Positions 1-7,274 of a stretch of 64,000 nucleotides of DNA are shown one piece after another. This DNA comes from Halomonas sp. M4R1S46 (lineage in GTDB: Bacteria; Pseudomonadota; Gammaproteobacteria; Pseudomonadales; Halomonadaceae), in contig NZ_CP107008.1 of assembly GCF_025725685.1 (NCBI RefSeq), forward strand, positions 3,658,001 through 3,722,000, read 5' to 3'. The notes under the pieces were generated by a model. The model did not search any database and had not been told where the DNA came from. It saw only the letters and a list, made by a program, of their open reading frames with translations. A program made the translations under genes and the position numbers. The stretch's first letter is position 1. Each line of letters begins with the position of its first letter.

Positions 1-15
1 CCAAAAACAATTTGC

Positions 16-44
16 TTGACATACATCCACCCCTCTGATATAGG
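16..44 (+). promoter_or_regulatory. Putative sigma70-type promoter
   Basis: TTGACA at 16-21 and TATAGG at 39-44 are separated by 17 bases, close to the sigma70 consensus. It points toward the small gene at 180, leaving a 5' leader of roughly 130 bases. Assigned by pattern only. Confidence 0.45.
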
Positions 45-179
45 CTCATTTTCTACAAGCTTATACCCCCAATATATTGACCATAAACATTTATTAGTCT
101 AGGGTCACAATCAATCAAGATAAGACAACAGACTGAGCGCTTTTCGTCGCACCACCTGCGATGCTCAAAGGAGGAAAGA

Positions 180-365
180 ATGGCACTTCTAAAAGGATCC
201 AAAGTGCTTAAAGAAAAATCCTTCCCTTCTAAAACCCTTAAAGACAGAAAGTCTTTCAAAAAAACTTACAAGATACAAAATAACGAAACACTAAAAATTG
301 ACAAGGGCGTTATTGTAACCCGCATACAGCACGACATTAGAAAGCACAAACCTGAGCCTGCCTAA
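180..365 (+). CDS. Small basic hypothetical protein
   Basis: Encodes 61 residues rich in Lys (KVLKEKSFPS, SFKKTYK) with no membrane segment or recognised domain. A near-perfect Shine-Dalgarno AAAGGAGG at 167-174 with good spacing supports the ATG at 180 and argues that the gene is real despite its size. It precedes the membrane-protein gene at 395 by 29 bases on the same strand, so the two are probably cotranscribed from the promoter near position 16. Base composition is AT-rich, unlike the core genome. Function unknown. Confidence 0.6.
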   Translation: MALLKGSKVLKEKSFPSKTLKDRKSFKKTYKIQNNETLKIDKGVIVTRIQHDIRKHKPEPA

Positions 366-394
366 CTAGGTTCCGAACGCACAAGGCAACAGGG

Positions 395-1297
395 ATGTTT
401 CTTGCCACTGTCGCACTGCTAATATGTGGAATCATCGCCACTTACAGCACCCCTAAGCTTCTCTTTCATGTTCACAAGCATGAAGGGTGGCTTATATATC
501 TAAATTCTGCAAAAATCGGCGTCTATTGCCTAATCATAGGCTTCATTTTTTCTGAGATCATCTTTCCTGCTGCCACATCCCTTGTTTATGCTGCCTATAG
601 CATTTTTTCGCTAGACTTAAGTTTCAAGAAGGCATGGGAGAATACTTTTACCCTTCCTAAGCCAGCCTCCTTTTTTGAATTCATAGAAACCTCATTGGTC
701 GTGCCCTTTTATGGAAAGATCGGGTCGGAGAACAGCTCCTTATTCATCAGGACCACCTCGGCTGCTGTAGGCACTTTGCTTTTGACTATCATATTTCGCC
801 ATGTCCATGACAAATTCTCTTTCAACTTTGTGAATGCGACTAACGAAGCAGCAGAGGTATTTTCCAGTAAAAGCTATATAGATGATTTACTTTTAGAGGC
901 ATCTGTGAACATTGAGTATATTTTAGTAACTGTAGAAGAAGGGAAATGCTATGTTGGAATAATTGATGAGATCCCTCTTGCTATTCAGGAAAATGGTGTC
1001 GGCGTTGAGGCAATAAGGTTATTCATTGTAAAGAGCGGGCATAGGTGCCATAAAGATAGGACATTTGTAATAGATCATGATTATGACGAGGTATGGCTTT
1101 CTATAAAGAACTCCATATCTGAGAACATTGCCAACATTGAAGAGCAGGGCATCACTTATGAAAACTATCCAGAGGTGGAAACTGAGGTTGTAGAACCAAT
1201 AATCTCCATACCTCGGGGTCGGATATTGAGTGTCTCTAAATACGATCCAGAGTATTACCATTCTTTCAACGGAGGCATAGAGATTGCTGATAAATAA
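395..1297 (+). CDS. Hypothetical membrane protein, accessory region
   Basis: Encodes 300 residues. Hydrophobic segments near residues 2-20, 39-68 and 118-135 suggest three membrane passes, followed by a soluble C-terminal half of about 160 residues. The stretch around residue 171 (VNIEYILVTVEEGKCYVGII) looks like a small beta domain of the kind that follows membrane anchors in several phage and island proteins, but I cannot assign a family. The 3' end overlaps the convergent gene by 43 bases (1255-1297). AT-rich composition and position at a tRNA-adjacent island suggest horizontal transfer. Confidence 0.6.
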   Translation: MFLATVALLICGIIATYSTPKLLFHVHKHEGWLIYLNSAKIGVYCLIIGFIFSEIIFPAATSLVYAAYSIFSLDLSFKKAWENTFTLPKPASFFEFIETSLVVPFYGKIGSENSSLFIRTTSAAVGTLLLTIIFRHVHDKFSFNFVNATNEAAEVFSSKSYIDDLLLEASVNIEYILVTVEEGKCYVGIIDEIPLAIQENGVGVEAIRLFIVKSGHRCHKDRTFVIDHDYDEVWLSIKNSISENIANIEEQGITYENYPEVETEVVEPIISIPRGRILSVSKYDPEYYHSFNGGIEIADK

Positions 1298-2238
1298 TCG
1301 GGATTTAAGTTATAAGAGAGCAGAAAAGCCACTATGAAAACCAGTACCATATATCCGTTATTCAGCTTTTTCCTATAGCTTATAGAGCCCCCTTCAAGCG
1401 GTAGTACTTTGTTCTCTGAAACACTTACCAAAGCCTTTAGTGCAGCAATGGAAAGATTTAAATCGCTGTATAAGCAGCTTACTTCATCATTATTGTCTTT
1501 CACTGACAAAGCGTGAACACCTCTAATATGGCGATGATAAGAATCAACTCGATGAAAACAAGACTCAAAGCTTTTCTTCAAACAATCATCAACCTCTGAG
1601 AGCCTAAGCATCTCTACTAGTGTGCAGAAAGAATTAAACTCCTCGCTTTCTTCAAATATCGCCTCTCTGAGCTTCTCTTTTTTATTTTCAAAATCTTGTC
1701 TTGCCTCTTTCCTTTCAGATTCATATATAGCCGTTATGTCTTTTAAATGATTATAGTATTCTGTTACTATCCTATTTTTCCTTTCTAATTCCTCTCCTCC
1801 CTTCTCAAGCAATGCGGTTCGCGCATCAATCATTCCCTTTGTGCTCTCCCTAAACTTGACTCCGTTCTCATTGGACTTTTTCTTAGCCAGCTTTAGACTG
1901 TCTTCTGCGCGACTATAGTCTTGAGCACAGTGTATGACTTTCCTTCCTTTTTCTACAATTGATACAACCTTCTCTTCAAAAGTCTTGGTTGCTTCCACGA
2001 CCTCGTCTCTGACCTTAGACTCCCTACTCGTCGCAATATTCAAGTAGCTAAAAATTGCTGCTATGGATGCACCTGAAAGCAGAGTGATATCGCCACCCTG
2101 GAAGATTTCATTACTCCTCACCGCAAGCCCTACCCCCCCTCCGTACAAAGTACCTAGAGCAACGTGAGCGAAAGGACTTCGATTCAACCTCAATCTCAGG
2201 CTCGAAAGCAACTTAATAGCACGTGACGATCCAGCCAT
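1255..2238 (-). CDS. Membrane-anchored coiled-coil protein, unknown function
   Basis: Encodes 327 residues. Two moderately hydrophobic segments near residues 23-40 and 50-67 are followed by a long charged, helical stretch (about 70-200) rich in Lys and Glu with coiled-coil character. A further helical region follows, then a C-terminal hydrophobic segment near 292-311. The ATG at 2238 lies 2 bases after the stop of the DUF2726 gene, so the two form a tight operon. The architecture would suit a membrane-tethered sensor or scaffold partnered with the upstream nuclease-like protein; that role is inferred only. AT-rich composition. Confidence 0.6.
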   Translation of the reverse strand: MAGSSRAIKLLSSLRLRLNRSPFAHVALGTLYGGGVGLAVRSNEIFQGGDITLLSGASIAAIFSYLNIATSRESKVRDEVVEATKTFEEKVVSIVEKGRKVIHCAQDYSRAEDSLKLAKKKSNENGVKFRESTKGMIDARTALLEKGGEELERKNRIVTEYYNHLKDITAIYESERKEARQDFENKKEKLREAIFEESEEFNSFCTLVEMLRLSEVDDCLKKSFESCFHRVDSYHRHIRGVHALSVKDNNDEVSCLYSDLNLSIAALKALVSVSENKVLPLEGGSISYRKKLNNGYMVLVFIVAFLLSYNLNPDYLSAISMPPLKEW

Positions 2239-2240
2239 AA

Positions 2241-2816
2241 CTAAACAACCTCTATTTTACTGTCTTTATGTTTTATCTCCATCCTTTTAAGAACAATTCC
2301 AGCCACTTCACAAGCCCGATTGATAATCCTATCCCTTTTAACCCTGTCAGCCTTTTCATGACTTTTATCATCAAGCTCTAAAGCACAAAATATCTTGAAG
2401 TCGCCTTTTTCACACAAAACATAGTCAAAGTGCCATTGCGAAAGCTGCCAAAAAAGAGACATAAACTCTTTGCTTTTGGGATGATACTTTCTAGCATTTG
2501 GCTGAATCAGATCAACCACACGAACCTGACAAAATATGTAGTATTTATCGCCATAAGCTTTTTCGAGCACTTTGAAAACGTCACGCTCGGCGGGGGTCAT
2601 TAGGTGGGTACGGGCAACGTAAGCGTCGCCTCGATCCATCAACTCCTCTGAGTAGTTCCGGTCTCTCTTCTCTCGTTTACTCCCGCCCAGCAACATCTTA
2701 CCAAGAGAAGTCCTGGATAATAGAATTCTGAGGATGGTGAGAACTGTTAAAAATAGAATCCCATAGATGGAAAAAGTCACGGCAGTATTCGTAATCTCTT
2801 GCATGGCTTGTTCCAT
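2241..2816 (-). CDS. DUF2726-domain protein with N-terminal membrane anchor
   Basis: Encodes 191 residues. A single membrane helix spans about 12-34, then a basic linker, then a DUF2726-like domain at about 72-185. The diagnostic core is WHFDYVLC (Asp131), then ALELDDKSH (Glu147, Asp149, Asp150, His153) and RD at 161-162, which matches the D...ExD pattern of PD-(D/E)xK-like folds. DUF2726 proteins are predicted nucleic-acid enzymes; catalytic activity here is inferred. A Shine-Dalgarno GGAGGGCGGAG precedes the ATG at 2816. First gene of a two-gene operon. Confidence 0.7.
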   Translation of the reverse strand: MEQAMQEITNTAVTFSIYGILFLTVLTILRILLSRTSLGKMLLGGSKREKRDRNYSEELMDRGDAYVARTHLMTPAERDVFKVLEKAYGDKYYIFCQVRVVDLIQPNARKYHPKSKEFMSLFWQLSQWHFDYVLCEKGDFKIFCALELDDKSHEKADRVKRDRIINRACEVAGIVLKRMEIKHKDSKIEVV

Positions 2817-2933
2817 AGCTCCGCCCTCCGTGGTTTATCGTCTTTATCCACAGCTAGATTTTTCCCTGCTCAAGGCCGACCTCCTATCCTTGGAGCCTGC
2901 CGCCCTGGTACCACCTTGCCGCTGCCTTCCTGG

Positions 2934-3224
2934 CTAGTCGGTATCCGTCCCTGTCTGCTTGAGCGTCTTCCGTGCCTTCTCGATCTCCGGGCTGATCTGC
3001 CCCGCTTCCTCGTTCACCTGGTCTGTCATCAGCCAGAGAGAGTACTCCGGCCAACGCTTACAGATTTTCTGGGCAATGTCTGTCCGAGGGATCGTGCCCC
3101 GTTGCTCGATCCCTTCGATGGTCCTGATGGGAATGCCCGTCTCGTCAGAGAAGGCTTTCCGTCCTAGACCATTTACATCTCTGATTTCTTTGAGCTTTTC
3201 AGAAAAGCTCTTTTCGCTTGACAT
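2934..3224 (-). CDS. XRE-family phage repressor
   Basis: Encodes 96 residues. Residues 8-60 form an HTH (FSEKLKEIRDVNGLGRKAF, then SDETGIPIRTIEGIEQ as the turn and recognition helix), typical of short CI/Pf1-C-like repressors. The segment WPEYSLWLMTDQ after the HTH is common in this group. It is divergent from the phage early operon, with inverted repeats in the spacer, so it probably keeps the prophage silent. The start ATG at 3224 sits inside the palindrome GACATATGTC. Confidence 0.85.
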   Translation of the reverse strand: MSSEKSFSEKLKEIRDVNGLGRKAFSDETGIPIRTIEGIEQRGTIPRTDIAQKICKRWPEYSLWLMTDQVNEEAGQISPEIEKARKTLKQTGTDTD

Positions 3225-3294
3225 ATGTCGCCTGCTATACGATATTTGTCGTATATACCACAGTTATGGTACCCCTAATCACAGTACCCATAAC
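3218..3294. promoter_or_regulatory. Divergent operator/promoter region of the prophage
   Basis: Three symmetric elements lie between the repressor and the early operon: GACATATGTC over the repressor start (3220-3229); the perfect inverted repeat TATACGA-6-TCGTATA (3236-3255); and an imperfect repeat with arms GTTATGGTAC (3263-3272) and GTACCCATAAC (3284-3294). A plus-strand TTGACA occurs at 3218-3223. They are plausible repressor or excisionase binding sites; no binding is proven. Confidence 0.55.
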
Positions 3295-3347
3295 TCTCCT
3301 GAACCCTCCTGAAGCCTAACACAGGCAACCAAAGGCAGGTGACGACG

Positions 3348-3554
3348 ATGGAAGAACCACAAGCGCCCCAGGTCCCGGCCCATGTGCCCCTGATGACCAT
3401 CGAGCGTTTCGCCGAGCTCTCCGGCCTCGAACAAGGGGTCGTCTACGGCCAGATTCGCAACGGTCACCTGCCCGCCTTGAAGGTCGGCAAATACCGCATG
3501 GTCAATATCGCCCTGCTCCAGGCGCAGTGCCTCACCCAGGAGGACTGGTCATGA
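3348..3554 (+). CDS. Excisionase-like MerR/HTH_17 DNA-binding protein
   Basis: Encodes 68 residues from the ATG at 3348 (a GTG at 3339 would add three). The sequence MTIERFAELSGLEQGVVYGQ followed by IRNGHLPALKVGKYRMVNI is the winged-helix pattern of AlpA/Xis-type HTH_17 proteins: helix, turn, helix, then an Arg-rich wing. It is the first gene rightward of the operator region and overlaps the next gene (ATGA at 3551-3554). It probably acts as excisionase or early regulator opposing the repressor. Confidence 0.65.
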   Translation: MEEPQAPQVPAHVPLMTIERFAELSGLEQGVVYGQIRNGHLPALKVGKYRMVNIALLQAQCLTQEDWS

Positions 3555-4336
3555 GCTTCGATATCCGCTTCGAACGTGAGCGCACCACCGACGGCTGCAC
3601 CTTCATCGACTTCCGCTTTGATGCGCCCAGCTACCAGGAGCCCGTCGACCTCCACGGCGAGGTTCACCAGATGACCCTGTCGGGCAACGACCACGGCTTT
3701 ATCTACGGTTCCGACCTGCTGGGCTGGGACGTGGTGCTCGGGGATCGCATCACCGCCGACCAGCTGGAGGGCTTCGAGATCCCCGGCGTCACCCTCCGCC
3801 TGCCCAAGACCGCCGGCACCATCGCGGTTGATGGGTTTGCCACCCAGGCCGCCGCCCGCACCTTCATCACCCATGTCTATGAAGCCTTCTACGAGGCGTT
3901 CTACCTCGGCTTCGATGCCTACACCCTGGACGAGGCTCCGGCCGCTGACACCGCCCCCTCGGCCCGTCCTGCTACCGATTCACCCCGTAGCATCCCTGCG
4001 TTCCCCGCGCCTTTGGCCCGCGACGTCGCCACGCCTGCCCTGCCCCGATCCCCCGGCAAGGCGACCGAGCGGGCCGCTTTTTACGGGACGGCGGTTTATC
4101 CACACCTGCACCCGGGCCACCAGGACGCTCGCTATGCCTGGCCCGCGGCGCAATGCCTCGCCGCCCGCTGGGCGGATGCTGATCGCCCTGGTGTTGACGT
4201 TGATCTCTTTCACCCCCGCCCAGGGTCCGCTCCCCCGGCGGCGAACCGACACGAATCTCCGATTCGTGAGGGTCGCAGCCCGACAACCGCAGGGCGTCAG
4301 TGCCTGACCATCCACCACCCGAGGAACACCCCATGA
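3551..4336 (+). CDS. Inovirus early hypothetical protein
   Basis: Encodes 261 residues from the ATG at 3551, which overlaps the stop of the preceding gene. The first 130 residues are ordinary protein (MSFDIRFERERTTDGCTF), with a curious internal repeat VYEAFYEAFYLGF. The second half is Pro/Ala-rich low complexity and its DNA carries a perfect hairpin (4250-4268), so the annotated C-terminus may be partly a by-product of the high GC. No family recognised. The end overlaps the next gene by 4 bases. Confidence 0.5.
   Translation: MSFDIRFERERTTDGCTFIDFRFDAPSYQEPVDLHGEVHQMTLSGNDHGFIYGSDLLGWDVVLGDRITADQLEGFEIPGVTLRLPKTAGTIAVDGFATQAAARTFITHVYEAFYEAFYLGFDAYTLDEAPAADTAPSARPATDSPRSIPAFPAPLARDVATPALPRSPGKATERAAFYGTAVYPHLHPGHQDARYAWPAAQCLAARWADADRPGVDVDLFHPRPGSAPPAANRHESPIREGRSPTTAGRQCLTIHHPRNTP
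4250..4268. repeat. Perfect 8-bp hairpin
   Basis: CACGAATC (4250-4257), loop TCC, GATTCGTG (4261-4268). It lies inside the phage early operon, near two further palindromes at 4627-4734. It may be an RNA processing or replication structure; role unknown. Confidence 0.4.
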
Positions 4337-4557
4337 CTACTGCCACTGCCACCGGCAAGAAACAGTCGATCCGCGTGTTCCTGGACGCCGCCGATTACGG
4401 TCGCTACCTCGTCCAGGCCGGCACGCACCACATCACCCCGTCCGCCCTGGGCGAGCTGCTGATCCAGGACGGCCTCGACCGCCTGGAGCGTGGCGACCTC
4501 CACGCCCTGGGGCTCTCCACCGAAGCGCCCGCCTCTCAAGGCTCTGGAGCCCTCTGA
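4333..4557 (+). CDS. Small phage protein, unknown
   Basis: Encodes 74 residues from the ATG at 4333. After a short Thr/Ala-rich start it reads KKQSIRVFLDAADYGRYLVQ and continues as a mostly helical small protein (ALGELLIQDGLDRLERGDLH). The pattern resembles small phage or plasmid DNA-binding regulators with a strand followed by helices, but I cannot assign a family. Overlaps both neighbours by 1-4 bases, indicating translational coupling. Confidence 0.5.
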   Translation: MTTATATGKKQSIRVFLDAADYGRYLVQAGTHHITPSALGELLIQDGLDRLERGDLHALGLSTEAPASQGSGAL

Positions 4558-4940
4558 TGTTGTCCCCTGCCCGTCACCCGTCGCCCATCGGTCGCACGGC
4601 TCCCCGAGTCGGCAGCGGGGCACCCGTCAAGGCGGAAGGGAGCGCAGCGACCGGACGCCTTGATGGGGGGCCCGTGGTCGACTGCCGTGCACCTCGACCG
4701 AGGGGCAGGGTGGCGCGGCAGGGGGCCCCCTGCCCGGAGCCTAGAGCCTTGAGGGAGCGGGCGGCCCGCTGCCTCCACGGCCGGGACCTGGGCAAGGCGG
4801 CGCTGCTCTACCGCCTCGCCGAGTACTACAGCCGGGAGCTGGACGGTCAGTCCCCGGAAACCACCGAGCTAGCGGCTCTCGCTGAGCACTGCGAACAGCT
4901 CACCAGCCAAGCAGCCCAGAAAGGAAGGACAGACCCATGA
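4557..4940 (+). CDS. Phage hypothetical protein; 5' part overlaps palindromes
   Basis: The frame open from 4557 gives 127 residues, but the first 64 are Arg/Pro/Gly-rich and their DNA contains two strong palindromes (4627-4663 and 4717-4734). The part that looks like protein starts near the TTG at 4749 (LRERAARCLHGRDLGKAALL) and reads as amphipathic helices to the end. The true product may therefore be about 63 residues, with 4558-4748 a structured spacer. The stop overlaps the next ATG (ATGA at 4937-4940). Confidence 0.4.
   Translation: MLSPARHPSPIGRTAPRVGSGAPVKAEGSAATGRLDGGPVVDCRAPRPRGRVARQGAPCPEPRALRERAARCLHGRDLGKAALLYRLAEYYSRELDGQSPETTELAALAEHCEQLTSQAAQKGRTDP
4627..4734. repeat. Palindrome cluster in the phage early region
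   Basis: An 8-bp stem TCAAGGCG (4627-4634) / CGCCTTGA (4656-4663) is followed by an 18-bp perfect palindrome GGCAGGGGGCCCCCTGCC (4717-4734). Such clusters mark replication or packaging regions in ssDNA phages, though this one falls in an open frame. Function is inferred and unproven. Confidence 0.4.
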
Positions 4941-5269
4941 TCAACACCATCCAGGCCCGCGTGATCGGCGCCATGCGCTACTCCATGGATAACGGCGTCA
5001 AGGGCGCCAAGCTCACCATCATGAACGAGGCCGACGCCAGCAACGAGAACCGCGTCGGCTACGAGGTCGCCACGATCTCCGCCCCCTACGAGATCCTCGA
5101 CCAGATCCGCCCCCATGCCGCGCACATGCCCTGCAACCTTGAGATCGACGCCGAGATGAGGACCACCGGCGGCAAGATCACCATGCACGCCATCGCCGTG
5201 CGCAAGCCCACCACCGCTCAGGCCCCCGCCCCCGCCGCGTCTGAGCCCAAGCAGGCCGCCAAGTCGTGA
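4937..5269 (+). CDS. Putative phage ssDNA-binding protein (gV-like)
   Basis: Encodes 110 residues: an all-beta-looking N-terminal 90 (MINTIQARVIGAMRYSMDNG, then VGYEVATISAPYEIL) and an Ala/Pro/Lys tail. Size, beta-rich pattern and position just before the small minor coat and major coat genes match the inovirus ssDNA-binding protein that coats replicated single strands before assembly. Sequence similarity to known gV proteins could not be tested, so the assignment rests mainly on synteny. Confidence 0.55.
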   Translation: MINTIQARVIGAMRYSMDNGVKGAKLTIMNEADASNENRVGYEVATISAPYEILDQIRPHAAHMPCNLEIDAEMRTTGGKITMHAIAVRKPTTAQAPAPAASEPKQAAKS

Positions 5270-5481
5270 AGGTCCAGGTCTGCCGCGACTTCGACGCCTC
5301 CACGGGCTCCTGCCTGGAGCCCCTGGAGTGGGTCGACGCCGCCGAACTCGTCGAGGCTGGCACCCAGCCTTGGCTGAGTGTCGAGGACGCCCTCTCGGTC
5401 GCCCTCGCCATCGGAATGGTCTGGGCCGCCGCCTGGGCCATCCGGGCCATCGCCCAACAACTCCACGCCCACATGAGGTAA
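5266..5481 (+). CDS. Small single-pass inovirus protein (minor coat-like)
   Basis: Encodes 71 residues beginning at a GTG that overlaps the previous stop. Residues 1-35 are soluble (VCRDFDASTGSCLEPLEWVD) and residues 42-62 form one membrane helix (ALSVALAIGMVWAAAWAIRA). Small proteins of this form directly upstream of the major coat gene are common in Pf-type and Xanthomonas inoviruses, where they are probable end-cap minor coat proteins. Confidence 0.6.
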   Translation: MKVQVCRDFDASTGSCLEPLEWVDAAELVEAGTQPWLSVEDALSVALAIGMVWAAAWAIRAIAQQLHAHMR

Positions 5482-5486
5482 CCACC

Positions 5487-5708
5487 ATGAAACGCTTCAT
5501 CGCCAAGCACGCCCGCCGTCTCGCCCTGGTCCCCGCCGCCCTGGTGTCCGGCTCTGCCCTGGCCACCACCACGACCGGGATCGACACCACCGGCCTGGTC
5601 TCCACCATCGAGTCGGCCACCGGCCCCGTCTCCGACGTGGGCATCGCCGTGCTCTCGGTGCTGGCCACCGTGATGGTGTTCTTCCTGATCCGCCGCGTGA
5701 TGCGCTGA
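5487..5708 (+). CDS. Inovirus major coat protein (pVIII-like)
   Basis: Encodes 73 residues: a basic, hydrophobic signal peptide of about 26 residues ending SGSALA, then a mature coat of about 47 residues. The mature form has a Thr/acidic N-terminal part, a membrane helix (VGIAVLSVLATVMVFFLI) and a basic RRVMR tail. This is the hallmark of filamentous-phage coat proteins, whose basic end contacts packaged DNA. A strong terminator follows directly, as expected for a highly expressed coat gene. Confidence 0.88.
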   Translation: MKRFIAKHARRLALVPAALVSGSALATTTTGIDTTGLVSTIESATGPVSDVGIAVLSVLATVMVFFLIRRVMR

Positions 5709-5736
5709 TCCCGGCCATCACACACCGCCCCACCCC

Positions 5737-5758
5737 GGGCCCCTACGGGGGCCCTTTT
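5737..5758 (+). terminator. Rho-independent terminator after the coat gene
   Basis: GGGCCCC (5737-5743), loop TAC, GGGGGCCC (5747-5754), then TTTT. Inoviruses typically place a terminator between the major coat and pIII genes to set their expression ratio. Confidence 0.8.
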
Positions 5759-5783
5759 ACTTTCACCCACAGGACTCGAGGCC

Positions 5784-6980
5784 ATGACCCATGCTCGAAC
5801 TCTCCCCCGGTATGTTGGTATTGCTGGCCTTGTTGCCGGCCTTCTGGCTCCTGTTTCATCACTAGCCGCGCCCGCCGCCGAGATCCGTGGCGTCCAGGCC
5901 GTAGGTTCCACCGCCTCCAGCATCACCACCCAGGTCTCGGCGGCCTATCGCTTCTCGGCCAACGATCCCAAGTACTACCAGCAGCTCCGCGTGGCCGTGT
6001 CCCGGGAAACCCTGCGCCGGGGTGCCCTGGCCGCCCTGACCGCCGGGCGCCTGCTGCCGGGGCTGGGCATCGCCATCACCGCCGCCGGCTTCATCTGGTC
6101 CCAGCAGGACGGCCTCTACGACCCGGCCCTCTCCGAGCCGGATCAGGAATTCGAGTACGGCGCCACCTACGACGACTTCTCCGCAATCCCCGGCTGTAGT
6201 GGGGCACCTGAGGGCACCTTTTGTCGCGCCGAGGATTACGCCGGCTTCGCGCACCTCGGCAAGTCATCGATCTATGGGTACAACGAATCCCGCGTGATCG
6301 CTTTGGGGCACTGCACGACCGCCCCCTGTGAGCCGGACGAAAACGGCTATTGGCCCACCTATTACGTGTCGAAGACGGTTCACCAGAACGAATATGCCCC
6401 CGGCGACTATGCCGAAACCATCGAGGGCGAGGTCACCCCGGTCCCGGACGATGCCCTCCCTCAGCTGGACCCGCACCTGCCCGGCTCCATCATCGGCGAC
6501 TTTTGGGCGGAAGATCCCGCCGCGCTGCCCGAACCCTGGGCCGATGCCATCTCGGTGCTGCCCTTCTCCAATATCGACGCCGCCGGCCAGACCGCGCCCG
6601 AGGCCCACCAGGCCGTGTCCCGCTGGGCCGAGAACATGACCGCCAAGATGAATGCCGAGCCTCTGCCGAACCCGGAAACCGACGCCGAGGGCAACACCGC
6701 CGCGGAGCAGCAGCTCGAGGAGTGGGACAAGCCGATCCCGCCCTTCGCCGAGGTCACCCCCGAGTGGCAGGTGGAAACCATCGACTCCCTGCCCGACTAC
6801 AACATCGGCCTGGGGTCCGGTAGCTGCCCGGGGCCGACCGCCATTGCGCTCCCCGCGCCGTTCGGCGGCTCGCTCAGCCTGGACTGGCAACCGCTGTGTG
6901 ACTTCGCCTCGATGATCCGCGGGGCGGTGATCGCCGTCTGCATGATCCTCTCGCTCTACATCGTCCTGAGGAGTACCTGA
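5784..6980 (+). CDS. Inovirus adsorption protein (pIII/TspB-like)
   Basis: Encodes 398 residues with a signal peptide (GIAGLVAGLLAPVSSLAA), a long Pro/Glu/Asp-rich extracytoplasmic region with paired Cys, and a C-terminal membrane helix (RGAVIAVCMILSLYIVL). The Cys-containing block SCPGPTAIALPAPFGGSLSL before the anchor is characteristic of the TspB-related attachment proteins of proteobacterial inoviruses, which cap the virion and bind the host pilus or receptor. Position between the major coat and the DUF2523 gene agrees. Confidence 0.8.
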   Translation: MTHARTLPRYVGIAGLVAGLLAPVSSLAAPAAEIRGVQAVGSTASSITTQVSAAYRFSANDPKYYQQLRVAVSRETLRRGALAALTAGRLLPGLGIAITAAGFIWSQQDGLYDPALSEPDQEFEYGATYDDFSAIPGCSGAPEGTFCRAEDYAGFAHLGKSSIYGYNESRVIALGHCTTAPCEPDENGYWPTYYVSKTVHQNEYAPGDYAETIEGEVTPVPDDALPQLDPHLPGSIIGDFWAEDPAALPEPWADAISVLPFSNIDAAGQTAPEAHQAVSRWAENMTAKMNAEPLPNPETDAEGNTAAEQQLEEWDKPIPPFAEVTPEWQVETIDSLPDYNIGLGSGSCPGPTAIALPAPFGGSLSLDWQPLCDFASMIRGAVIAVCMILSLYIVLRST

Positions 6981-6982
6981 CC

Positions 6983-7273
6983 ATGCCCGCCATCCTCGTC
7001 ACCATCCTCTCCGGCTTCGCCACCTTCCTGGTCGGCTCGCTGATGGCCCGCGTCGCCGGCCTGGTGGTCTTCACCACCATCGGCGCCGTGGTGATCACCG
7101 GCCTGCTCTCGCAAGCGTCGTCATTCCTCGGCCAGTCCGGCCAGGTGCTGTGGTTCATCCAGCTCGCCGGCTTCGACGTCGGCCTATCGTCCATCGGCTC
7201 GGCCCTGCTGCTCCGCGCCACCATGAACGCCTGGAGCCTCAAGCCCAGCGCCGCCATCACCGGAGGGAAGTGA
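6983..7273 (+). CDS. DUF2523-family minor coat protein (pVI-like)
   Basis: Encodes 96 residues with three hydrophobic segments (about 3-17, 24-45 and 57-75), e.g. FATFLVGSLMARVAGLVVF. Size and position between the pIII-like and Zot genes match the DUF2523 proteins of inoviruses, the functional counterparts of pVI at the adsorption end of the virion. The next ATG lies 1 base after its stop. Confidence 0.75.
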   Translation: MPAILVTILSGFATFLVGSLMARVAGLVVFTTIGAVVITGLLSQASSFLGQSGQVLWFIQLAGFDVGLSSIGSALLLRATMNAWSLKPSAAITGGK

Positions 7274-7274
7274 C

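Noticed and set aside
53..259. 68-residue minus-strand frame opposite the small basic gene
   Set aside because: No Shine-Dalgarno, and it overlaps the plus-strand gene that has a very strong one.
2905..2920. TGGTACC near 2910 shared with the tRNA-Leu 3' end as attL
   Set aside because: Only seven bases match; too short to be told from chance. The true attL may lie outside the window.
4847..5929. 360-residue open frame antisense across the ssDNA-binding and coat genes
   Set aside because: Arg/Pro-rich shadow; the plus-strand genes have signal peptides, overlaps and a terminator consistent with a phage operon.
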